From an uncultured Dehalococcoidia bacterium (GTDB taxonomy: Bacteria > Chloroflexota > Dehalococcoidia > Lucifugimonadales > UBA3495), in assembly GCA_951812535.1 (NCBI GenBank), contig CATOSK010000006.1:248001-312000 (forward strand): DNA of 64,000 bases. The letters are read 5' to 3'. The notes below the pieces were generated by a model that saw nothing but the letters and a program-made list of their open reading frames with translations, was not told where the DNA came from and made no database searches. This document shows, piece after piece, positions 26,650 through 34,398 of this stretch (position 1 is its first letter; every line of letters starts with the position of its first letter). Made by a program: the position numbers and the translations under genes.

Positions 26650-27924
26650 TTGAGATCTCTCCGGCTAAATTGGGGACGGTCTTCGACTGTCCCGGCGCTG
26701 GCAGTCCTCCAAAACCGGGACTTCCGGATCCTGTGGGGCTCCCAGGTGCTCCACGAAGCCTCCCGCCGGATGGAGCTCCTCGTACTCATCCTGCTCATCC
26801 GGGAAATCACCGGCTCCTACTTTCAACTAGGACTTCTGGCCGTCTTCCTCAACGCTCCCCGGCCGATCCTGTCCCTCTTTTCCGGCGTTATCGCCGACCG
26901 CCTGGACCGGCGGCTGATAATGATCGCAGCCCACGCCGCGTACATGGGTGTGGCGGGGACGATCCTCTTGCTTCTCATAGCCGACGCCGTGCAGTCGTGG
27001 CATGTGTTCGTCATCGTCTTCTTCCAGGGGCTGGCCAAAGTGATGGAGGACCCATCCCGCCGCACCGCCATGTTCGACCTCGTGGGACCGGAGCGGATCG
27101 CCAGCGCCATGGCCCTGGAGTCCATGACTTCCACCATCGGCAAAATCGCGGGCCCGCTGGCCGCCGGAGCCCTGATCGCCGTGGCCGGGTTCACCGGCAC
27201 CTACGTCTTCCTGGCCGCGCTGGACCTGGCATCCCTGTTGCTGCTGGTCCGGCTGAGGCTGCCGCATCGGGACCCGGGTAGCGGCCCTCAACCGGACATT
27301 TTCCAAAGCCTGGGAGAGGGAATCCGGTACTCGCTGGTTAACCGGACCATCCTCGGCGTGCTGCTCATTTCCATCGTGATGAACGCCATGGTGCTGCGGA
27401 TCCAGGAGTTCATCCCGGTCATCGCCAGCGACCACCTGCTGGTGGGGCCGGTGCTTATCGGGCTCCTGACATCCAGCGAAGGAATCGGCAACCTGTTGGG
27501 AGCCACCATCATTTCGTTGAAGGCGAACATCCGCCACCACGGCCGCCTGTTCGTTGCCGGTTCGTTGGTAATGGCGTCCATGGTGCTGGCGGTAGCGTTG
27601 TCCCCGTGGTTCGCCCTATCCTTCTTGATCCTGGTGCTGGCGGGAGTGGCCCACGCCGGATTCAGCACCATGCAGAGCACGATGCTCCTGTTGGCCTCTC
27701 CGGCGGAGATACGGGGCCGGATCGTCGGCGTCAACAGCCTGACCAACGGCGCGGCCCAGATGGTGGGCCCGTTGGAGATCGGGGCCATCGGCAACGCCGT
27801 GAGCATCACCTTCGCCATCGGGCTCAACGCCGCATTGGCAATGGTGATGATCGTCCCGTTGGCGATCATCACACCCATGCTGAAGCGGACCGCTGGACCC
27901 GTCCCGGAAACAAGCCCGGCGTGA
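26650..27924 (+). CDS. MFS transporter, EntS/MFS_3-like, 424 aa
   Basis: The N-terminus VLQNRDFRILWGSQVLHEAS and the loop SGVIADRLDRRLIMIAAH are those of the enterobactin-exporter-like MFS branch, mostly efflux proteins. About 11-12 hydrophobic segments are visible. The start is uncertain: TTG 26650 is used, 14 nt after the oxidoreductase gene, and the first 15 residues are weakly conserved. The close spacing suggests cotranscription with the flavin oxidoreductase. The substrate is unknown. Confidence 0.82.
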   Translation: MRSLRLNWGRSSTVPALAVLQNRDFRILWGSQVLHEASRRMELLVLILLIREITGSYFQLGLLAVFLNAPRPILSLFSGVIADRLDRRLIMIAAHAAYMGVAGTILLLLIADAVQSWHVFVIVFFQGLAKVMEDPSRRTAMFDLVGPERIASAMALESMTSTIGKIAGPLAAGALIAVAGFTGTYVFLAALDLASLLLLVRLRLPHRDPGSGPQPDIFQSLGEGIRYSLVNRTILGVLLISIVMNAMVLRIQEFIPVIASDHLLVGPVLIGLLTSSEGIGNLLGATIISLKANIRHHGRLFVAGSLVMASMVLAVALSPWFALSFLILVLAGVAHAGFSTMQSTMLLLASPAEIRGRIVGVNSLTNGAAQMVGPLEIGAIGNAVSITFAIGLNAALAMVMIVPLAIITPMLKRTAGPVPETSPA

Positions 27925-28029
27925 CGGGACGGCTTGACGGGACAAGGTGGTTGCGGAGCCCATCGGCCCGGCCCACAGACGAAAGGGCCGGACAATAAAG
28001 CCTGGTAGAGCGGTCGCACTCCGGCGACC

Positions 28030-28569
28030 CTAACGGTCAACCAAATGCCGGATGGCCTGCTCCGCCGCGGTGCGGGCGCGCTCCAGCAACTCCTCGTTGG
28101 TCAGCGTCACAATCGGATGGTCAATAATGGCAAGTCCATAGGCCGGATCGCCTCGCATCCGTGACATGGTGCGGGCCTGGCTCACGAAGGGAGTCGTGGT
28201 CAGGACGGTGGACGGGATTCCCAGCAGCTCGGTTTCCATTGCGTCGTGCACACTGCACGCGGTGCAGGACCCTCATTCTGCCGTGGCGTGAATCGCCACG
28301 TCACACTCCTGGGCCAGAGTCCGTAGATCCTCCGGTTGGGCCGGCCACTGGTGCCCGCCCTTGTTGTGTTCGACCACGCCCTTGATCTGGTAGCGCTCGG
28401 CGATGACGTCGGCGATCATCCGGAGCAGTTCTTCCGAGTGCGGCTTGTTATTGGAAAACAGCCCCAGCGTTTTCCCGTCCAGGCTGGCCGGACGCGGAGC
28501 CAGCGCCGCTGGTCCCGGGTCGCCTTCATCCCGGGGGTCAAGGGTCACGATTTGCTGGGAAGTGGTCAT
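28030..28569 (-). CDS. UGSC-motif selenoprotein, 179 aa with Sec99
   Basis: From the ATG at 28569 the frame reads 98 residues to TGA at 28275-28273 and continues in the same frame to a stop at 28030. The residues around the TGA are HATAE-U-GSC-TACSVHDAMETE, the UGSC motif of a known bacterial selenoprotein family, so the TGA should encode selenocysteine (Sec99, with Cys102 as likely redox partner). A hairpin with CGUGCA/UGCACG arms and loop GUG begins 14 nt after UGA, fitting a bacterial SECIS. Upstream, SLDGKTLGLFSNNKPHSEEL resembles the usual first domain. AGGAGG precedes the ATG. Function is unknown; a thiol/selenol redox role is inferred. The gene follows the 345-aa gene by 45 bp. An ordinary gene caller would split it in two. 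Confidence 0.88.
28245..28259 (-). promoter_or_regulatory. Candidate bacterial SECIS hairpin
   Basis: The arms CGTGCA and TGCACG (minus strand) enclose GTG, placing a loop G 20 nt after the UGA, within the 16-37 nt range known for bSECIS elements. A competing stem CTGCAC/GTGCAG exists at 28253-28267. Confidence 0.6.
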
Positions 28570-28614
28570 ACTTTGCCTCCTGGCTTCTAACCGTATGCCC
28601 TCGCCTGCGGGTCC

Positions 28615-29652
28615 CTAGCCGCGGCGGCGGGCTTGAATCTGCCTGGTCACCGACCGGCTGCTGCCCCACGAGGATATGATGTCGATGAACGCGCCGGCCA
28701 TCCCCCCGCCTGGGACCACGACGATGCGGTCGGGGTCGGCGAAACACCCTCGCACCAGACCCAGGTCTTCATCAGGACCCGGGTGGTCCAGCCTCTTCCA
28801 GGCCACCCACTCCCGGACGGGCCGGTGCGTCTTTTGGAAGAGGAACTCCTGCACCTGGGCCCGGCTCCAGTCGGCCTCGCCCACGTAGGCCATCAGCTCC
28901 GGGCTGATGACCACCACAACCTCTGACACCGACGGACCCAGGGCAAGCATTGCATGGGCGGTCTGGGTCAGGAAGGTCTCCGGCCGCTTGTCGCCGTAGA
29001 TGCTGACCTGCAGCGGAGAGTTGGCCGCTACGGCGGTAACGGTGCTGGAACCTGCGCCGAATCCCATTTCCTCCGCCAGCGAGGGCCAGGGACTGACGGC
29101 GGTGTTCTCGGCGAAACAGAAGCTGACCTTGCCGGGATGGCCGAAGGTGCTGTTGTCCATCTCCTGGGCAACCGAACCGTAGAAGTTGGTCTTCACCAGG
29201 TTGACGGCCCGCCCGATGGTGGCGTTGGCCCGGTTCCCGTTGCCCATCAGTTCGACGCCCGAGTTCATCCCGATTTCATCGGCGTAGGGCCCGCTCACCA
29301 GGGGCATGATGGTCACCCCGTTGGTGGAGGTGCTGCTGGCGTGCAGATTGTAGGGCCGCTCGCAGGCCGCGGCGATGGTTGCCGCCACAACCGGAAAATA
29401 CTCCGGCCGGCAGCCCGCCATGACCGCGTTGACCGCCAGTTTTTCGGCGGTGAACCGCTTCCCCCGGATGGTCTCCGTTCCCACTACGGCTTCGGGGGCC
29501 AGTCCGGAGAAATCCAGCATCGTCTGCACCTTGTCCGGCGTCGGCGGTACCACCGGCAGGCCATCAGTGAGGCCGTTGTCCAGGTAAAACTCCTGGGCGG
29601 CATCCCAGGAATCGAAGCTATGGCGGCGGGCGCCAGGGTTACTGCTGGTCAT
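28615..29652 (-). CDS. Conserved protein of unknown function, partner of the UGSC selenoprotein, 345 aa
   Basis: I do not recognise a named family. The pattern is distinctive: DGLPVVPPTPDKVQTML near the start, AVNAVMAGCRPEYFPVV, GNGNRANATIGRAVNLV, then HPGKVSFCFAENTAVSPW. The conserved Cys in MAGC and the Gly/Asn-rich GNRANATIGRA could form an active site. There is no signal peptide or membrane helix. It is read first in the minus-strand pair, 45 bp before the selenoprotein gene, so the two products probably work together. From memory, similar DGLPVVPPT proteins occur beside UGSC genes in other bacteria, which I cannot verify here. A weak GGAG precedes the ATG. Confidence 0.75.
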   Translation of the reverse strand: MTSSNPGARRHSFDSWDAAQEFYLDNGLTDGLPVVPPTPDKVQTMLDFSGLAPEAVVGTETIRGKRFTAEKLAVNAVMAGCRPEYFPVVAATIAAACERPYNLHASSTSTNGVTIMPLVSGPYADEIGMNSGVELMGNGNRANATIGRAVNLVKTNFYGSVAQEMDNSTFGHPGKVSFCFAENTAVSPWPSLAEEMGFGAGSSTVTAVAANSPLQVSIYGDKRPETFLTQTAHAMLALGPSVSEVVVVISPELMAYVGEADWSRAQVQEFLFQKTHRPVREWVAWKRLDHPGPDEDLGLVRGCFADPDRIVVVPGGGMAGAFIDIISSWGSSRSVTRQIQARRRG

Positions 29653-29810
29653 CCATCGGTCTCCGTCGGGACAGAATATGCGTTACGCTGATAGCGCTGC
29701 AAGCGGCCCGCTCATGCTAGCGGCGGGCGCCCAGCGTGGTCAAGCCCGGACCGCAACCCGCCGCCGGCCGGACAACCTCTCACGGGTTGAGGTGGCGCGG
29801 CTACGCCGCG

Positions 29811-29839
29811 TTGACGCTGTGACACGCCTGTCTTAAGCT
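29811..29839 (+). promoter_or_regulatory. Promoter before metallo-hydrolase gene
   Basis: TTGACG at 29811-29816 and TAAGCT at 29834-29839 are 17 bp apart; the -10 box is weak. Confidence 0.4.
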
Positions 29840-29886
29840 CAACGGAATCGAAGCTATGACAGTGTCCCAGACCCTGGAGGTTCATC

Positions 29887-30759
29887 ATGCAGCAACTGAC
29901 CAGCAACGTATTTGTGGAAACCGAGGCGCGGGGTTGCGACTTCGGCTTTGTCACCACCTCCGACGGAATCGTTATGATCGACAGTCCCCACAAGCCCAGC
30001 ACCGCCATGTGGCTCAAAGCCGAAATCGAGAAGCGCGGGCAGCTCCGGTACATCATCAACACCGAACCCCACGGCGACCACTGGACCGGTAACGCCTTTT
30101 TCGACGCGCCGGTCATCGCCCACGAGGGAGTCAGGACCCGCATCCTGAACACCGACATGGCCGACCACACCGCCCGGGTGGGCACTTTCGGGCCAGAGGA
30201 ACCGGCGCTGCTGGAAGGATACCGGCCCAACGCGCCGGTCATCACCTTCCAGGACTCCATGACCCTGCACGTAGGAGACCACACCTTCGAGATGGTCCAC
30301 ATGCCGGGCCACACCCTCTACCAGGCATCGGTCTCCGTCAAGGAAGAAGGCGTTGTATTCACCAGCGACAACATCTTCCACAAAGTCCAGACCTGGCTGC
30401 ACGAAGCCAATCCCGACCTCTGGCTGGACGCCCTGGAATCCCTTCGCAAGCTGGACGAGGAGATTTTCGTGCCGGGCCACGGCGACGTCTGCGACAAGGG
30501 CTACCTCGACGAGCAGGGTTCCTTCATCCTCGAGTGGAAAGAGTACGTGCGGGATGCGGTGGACCGGGGAATGTCCAGGGATGAAGCGGTCGCCAGCCTG
30601 ACCAGGTTGACCGACCGGTACCCAATGGACGTGGAGCAGGAAGGCCTGGCTCCGATGGTCATGCGCATCAGCGCCGCCAACCTGTACGACTACCTGACCG
30701 GGGATTGGCCCCCTCCCTCCATGGGCGCCGTTGCCACCCGCCTGCCCGACGACAGGTAA
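29887..30759 (+). CDS. MBL-fold metallo-hydrolase, 290 aa
   Basis: The metallo-beta-lactamase fold is clear: TEPHGDHW at 59-66, HMPGHT with His142, FTSDN with Asp161 and VPGHGDVCDK with His198. The usual HxHxDH motif is here ExHxDH: Glu60 replaces the first His while His62, Asp64 and His65 remain, so one metal site may have changed ligands. Cyclase, lactonase or glyoxalase-II-like hydrolysis is possible. GGAGG lies before the ATG. The gene converges with the beta-helix gene, the stops 12 bp apart. Confidence 0.88.
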   Translation: MQQLTSNVFVETEARGCDFGFVTTSDGIVMIDSPHKPSTAMWLKAEIEKRGQLRYIINTEPHGDHWTGNAFFDAPVIAHEGVRTRILNTDMADHTARVGTFGPEEPALLEGYRPNAPVITFQDSMTLHVGDHTFEMVHMPGHTLYQASVSVKEEGVVFTSDNIFHKVQTWLHEANPDLWLDALESLRKLDEEIFVPGHGDVCDKGYLDEQGSFILEWKEYVRDAVDRGMSRDEAVASLTRLTDRYPMDVEQEGLAPMVMRISAANLYDYLTGDWPPPSMGAVATRLPDDR

Positions 30760-30771
30760 ACTCGGCCCTTC

Positions 30772-31929
30772 CTAGACGGGTTGGCGTACGTAGTCCCTGT
30801 GGTTACCCTGCAGAGCGTTCCCCTCAAGTTCGAGGTCGTGGTCTTCGGTCACTGAAATCCCGCAGTCCCGGGAGTTCGTGACCCGATTCCTCAGGATGGC
30901 ATAGGTCCGGCGGGGTCGTGCCCCGCCCGTCTGCCCTTCCGGCACGGGAACGCTCCATAGGCGGATCCCGTTGCGGTTGGCCTCGAGAAGGTTCCCCTCA
31001 ATGCAGTTGTCCTGCCCGTGCTCGATGGCGATCCCATCGAACCGGCAGGCCTTGATTTCGTTCGCTTTGACCGTCGTGTTGGTTGAATACCCCAGCCAGA
31101 ACCCGTAGTTGGAGAAGTTGGCGATGTTGCCCTCAAAGACGTTCCCCGAGGAGAACCCAGCCTCGAAGGCGTTGTTGGGCGAATGGCTGCCGTCGTTCCC
31201 GGAAATCAGGTTATGGTTGGAGGGCTCCCGGTCGCTCCCCCGGATGAAGAACCCGTCGCCGCTGTAACGCAGGCAGTTGCCGGTGATCCGGTTGTGGTGG
31301 GAGCCGCCCTCCAGGAGTATCCCGGCCGAGTCGGCAGTGTCGCACCAGAACCGCCCGGTGTATCGGATGCAGTGCTCGGCCAGGTTATCCAGCACCTCGT
31401 TGTGGCTGGACTTGAGCAGGTATATCCCGACGTTTCCACAATACGAGGCGTGGTTCCCCCGGACGACGGTGTGTTCCGACCGCACCAGGCTGATCCCATT
31501 GAAGTCGTTGTTGACCTGGTTGTTCTCCACAACGCTGTTGCGGACTTGGCGTAGATATATCCCGCCGCCGAACCCCTCTTCCACCGGAGCCTCCGTATCC
31601 GGGAGCCAGCCAACGTCCGCCGGGTTCGTGTTATCCGAAGCGACGCAGCCTCGGATGGTCAGGTTGCTGACGGTTTCGGCGTGAATGCCGTAATGAAAAC
31701 CGACGACCGTCCCGTTGGCAATCGTCACATCTTTGCAATCGTGAATCCAGACCCCCACCCCGCCGGCCCCTTCTCCATCCAGCACAACCCCCGAAAGGTC
31801 CAGCACAAGGCCATCGGTGCAAACTTCAATGACCGCCTCCGGCGAGGGTGTGGACCGAAGGCCGCTGTATCGGGCCGAGTCGAAGGTGGTCCTCGTGTAC
31901 CGGTCGGGAATCACGTTGACGTAGGTCAT
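30772..31929 (-). CDS. Right-handed parallel beta-helix (NosD/PbH1-type) protein, 385 aa
   Basis: Residues about 40-370 consist of repeated 20-25-residue coils with the PbH1 rhythm, such as NLTIRGCVASDNT, NSVVENNQVNNDFNGISLV, HTVVRGNHASYCGNVGIYLL and NCIEGNLLEANRNGIRLW. Asn ladders and Gly-Ile turns are plain. The family includes pectate-lyase-like and alginate-epimerase-like proteins as well as NosD. There is no signal peptide, which is unusual for a polysaccharide-active beta-helix, so export or substrate is unclear. Confidence 0.85.
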   Translation of the reverse strand: MTYVNVIPDRYTRTTFDSARYSGLRSTPSPEAVIEVCTDGLVLDLSGVVLDGEGAGGVGVWIHDCKDVTIANGTVVGFHYGIHAETVSNLTIRGCVASDNTNPADVGWLPDTEAPVEEGFGGGIYLRQVRNSVVENNQVNNDFNGISLVRSEHTVVRGNHASYCGNVGIYLLKSSHNEVLDNLAEHCIRYTGRFWCDTADSAGILLEGGSHHNRITGNCLRYSGDGFFIRGSDREPSNHNLISGNDGSHSPNNAFEAGFSSGNVFEGNIANFSNYGFWLGYSTNTTVKANEIKACRFDGIAIEHGQDNCIEGNLLEANRNGIRLWSVPVPEGQTGGARPRRTYAILRNRVTNSRDCGISVTEDHDLELEGNALQGNHRDYVRQPV

Positions 31930-32176
31930 CGCATGGCGCCTCGGGAGAGACTTGAGAAAGTGGCAGCCGCGAGCTGCCCGTGGCGGTCACGAAGATTATA
32001 ACCGCCCCGTCTCCGGTAGCTACGCCGACCAGAACGGGCCTCGGACCGGTGTTTGCCGGGGCAACATGGCCGGTGTTACGATCGTCGAACCTTGGCGTCC
32101 CTGCTCACGGCGCTTCCCCCGCAGGCCGCCCCGGTTAACAGAAGGCAGGATGCCAACAATCCAAGGAGCGCGTGTA

Positions 32177-33277
32177 ATGGCCAACAAAGTCCGCCTGGGA
32201 TTCGTGGGAGCTAACGTTAACTCGACCTGGGCCTCTCAATCGCATTTCCCGGCCCTGCTGGCCAGTCCGGATGTCGAGTTCACCGCGGTTTGCACCACCC
32301 GTCCCGAGAGCGCCGAGGAGGCCCGGCAGGCTTTCGGAGCGAAGCTCGCCTTCCATGATTTCCGGGCAATGGCAGCATCGCCGGAGATCGACGCCGTGGC
32401 CGTGGTGGTGAGGGTGCCGTCCCACTACGAGCCAACCAGGGCCGCCATCGAAGCCGGCAAGCACGTCTACACCGAGTGGCCCCTGGGCCGGAACACCGCC
32501 GAAGCGGAGGAACTGGCAGACCTGGCCCGGAAGAAAGGTGTGCAAACCGCAGTCGGTCTGCAATCCCGGGTCAGTCCCGCCTTGCTGTACGTCAAGGAAC
32601 TCATCGAGACCGGATATGTGGGCGAGGTGCTCTCGTGCAGTCTGGTCACCATGCGCGACGGGACATTGGAACGTCCATCCAGCCGTACCTGGCAGCGTGA
32701 CGCCAGCATGGGCGCCAACACCCTGACCATCGCCAACGGACACGTCATCGACGCCCTGCGCTTCGTCGCGGGCAACTTCTCCCGGGTGTCGTGCATGGTC
32801 AGCACCCAGGCCAGGCAATGGTACCAGACCGACACGGAGGAGTTCGTGGACGTCACTTCGGCGGACAATGTGAGGGTCAGCGGGCAGTTGGAGAGCGGCG
32901 CGGCAGCATCAGTCCACGTCGGTGCAGCCCCCTGGGCCGGCAGCGGTTATCGAATGGAGATTTACGGGCGGGATGGCACCCTGATGGTCACCGGGAACGT
33001 CTCATCCCAGCGCGGCGAGATGCTTCGGGTGCAGGGCGCCCAGAGAAGCCACCAACTGCAGGATATGGACATTCCCGAGCGTTTCGTTTACGTGCCCTCC
33101 GACTTCCCCAAGGGCGACCCCTTCAACGTCGGGCAGATGTATTCCCTGTTCGCCGAGGCCATCAGGACCGGAAAGAACCGCCTGCCGACCTTCGACACCG
33201 CGGTTGACCTTCACCGTTTCATCGACACCATCCAACAGGCGTCGGACACAGGCCGCGAATTGCCGGTCAGCTTGTAG
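32177..33277 (+). CDS. Gfo/Idh/MocA oxidoreductase, Gal80-like, 366 aa
   Basis: The Rossmann start VRLGFVGANVNSTWASQSHFPAL and the following AVCTTRPESAEEA are typical of the family. In place of the usual EKP motif, whose Lys is catalytic, it has TEWPLG, as in the yeast regulator Gal80 and its bacterial relatives. It may therefore bind NAD(P) without classical sugar dehydrogenase chemistry, or use another residue. AAGGAG at 32163-32168 supports the ATG at 32177; an in-frame ATG at 32150 is the alternative. It is transcribed toward the alpha/beta hydrolase, with a strong hairpin between. Confidence 0.85.
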   Translation: MANKVRLGFVGANVNSTWASQSHFPALLASPDVEFTAVCTTRPESAEEARQAFGAKLAFHDFRAMAASPEIDAVAVVVRVPSHYEPTRAAIEAGKHVYTEWPLGRNTAEAEELADLARKKGVQTAVGLQSRVSPALLYVKELIETGYVGEVLSCSLVTMRDGTLERPSSRTWQRDASMGANTLTIANGHVIDALRFVAGNFSRVSCMVSTQARQWYQTDTEEFVDVTSADNVRVSGQLESGAAASVHVGAAPWAGSGYRMEIYGRDGTLMVTGNVSSQRGEMLRVQGAQRSHQLQDMDIPERFVYVPSDFPKGDPFNVGQMYSLFAEAIRTGKNRLPTFDTAVDLHRFIDTIQQASDTGRELPVSL

Positions 33278-33376
33278 GACAATTCCTGGGTCGTCAGACC
33301 CCCGACGTTTCCAATATCCGCGGCCGCCACGGCTCCAGGGTCAGGGCCGACCGGAGAAATTCCGAAGAAATTCCAA

Positions 33377-33417
33377 GGCCCCGCCGCTTCCCTTTTTAAG
33401 CTGGAAGCGGCGGGGCC
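33377..33417. terminator. Bidirectional terminator hairpin
   Basis: A perfect 15-bp stem, 33377-33391 paired with 33403-33417, encloses an 11-nt loop. It lies between the convergent oxidoreductase and hydrolase genes. The loop has TTTTT but neither side has a long T-run. Confidence 0.7.
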
Positions 33418-33442
33418 CTGACGGGTTGGGGGCAGGGGTTCG

Positions 33443-34204
33443 TCAGGCTGTCGCCGTTGCCGGCACGTGGGACTTGAGGAAGCGCCGCGCGTGGGCCACC
33501 ACCTCGTCAATGTGCTCCTGGGAGTCCTTCCAGGGATAGATAGTCACCTCGGCGTTGGCGGCCAGTTCGGCCACCTCCATTGCCCGCGCGTAGGGGTGGG
33601 CCGGAACGTCATCGGGCGCGATCAGCAGCGGGACCTGCAGGTTGCGCACGTATTCCCGGGTGGTCGTGAAAACGAAGTCAGCCCGGTTGGTGTACATGTT
33701 TGTCAGAAAGTCATGCACCATTTCCATCGTTATGTCCGGGCGGCTCTCGCAGAGGGTCGGCGCCCATCCCACCGTGTTGTTCTGGTAGAAGAGGTCGGGC
33801 ATTTCCGGCCTGGACCCGCTGGGCTGCATCAGCGCGGCGGCCACAAACCGCTCCGGGGCCAGCCGGAGCAGGTTGTGGATCATCGGCCCGCCGATGCAGA
33901 AGCCAATCACCCCGCACCGGTCGATGCCAAGATGGTCCATCAACCCCAGTTGGTCGTCGGAATAGGCATCCCAGGGACGGTCGGTCTCCAGGGGGCCGCT
34001 GGACTGCCCTCCATTCGCGTTGCGCAGGTCCGCGGCGATACAGCGGAAATCGCTTTGGAAGGTCTTCATAGGGTTGAATGGGCACGAATTGTCCAGCGAA
34101 GCTACGGTGGAGTTCAGCCCGCCGCCGGGAACAATCAGCAGGGGAAACCCCGAACCAACCTCTTCGTAGTAGATGCGGGTGGAGCCTCTTTCGTAGAACG
34201 GCAT
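33443..34204 (-). CDS. Alpha/beta hydrolase with cysteine in the nucleophile elbow, 253 aa
   Basis: The fold is recognisable from FPLLIVPGGGLNSTV (oxyanion region), the nucleophile elbow GFCIGG with Cys103, Asp198/199 in LLIAPDD and His231 in DSQEHIDE. A Cys at the elbow is known from dienelactone hydrolase, whereas most relatives have Ser. It may open a lactone or cleave a C-C bond in aromatic catabolism. GGAGGAA lies about 9 nt before the ATG. It converges with the Gal80-like gene and is monocistronic. Confidence 0.83.
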   Translation of the reverse strand: MPFYERGSTRIYYEEVGSGFPLLIVPGGGLNSTVASLDNSCPFNPMKTFQSDFRCIAADLRNANGGQSSGPLETDRPWDAYSDDQLGLMDHLGIDRCGVIGFCIGGPMIHNLLRLAPERFVAAALMQPSGSRPEMPDLFYQNNTVGWAPTLCESRPDITMEMVHDFLTNMYTNRADFVFTTTREYVRNLQVPLLIAPDDVPAHPYARAMEVAELAANAEVTIYPWKDSQEHIDEVVAHARRFLKSHVPATATA

Positions 34205-34398
34205 GATACGTTTCCTCCATCAACGAGTTCCCAATCTAGCTTGATGCGCCGCATGCGGCCTATTGGGGTACGGGATTTGGCTTTGTCGGCCTGTTCTGGC
34301 GTTGAATCTAACCCAAGTTGGTTCGACCGGTCAACACGATAGGAAAGGACACCGGGGACTGACGAGTACGATTGCGGACCTCCCGGGGGCTACCGGGA

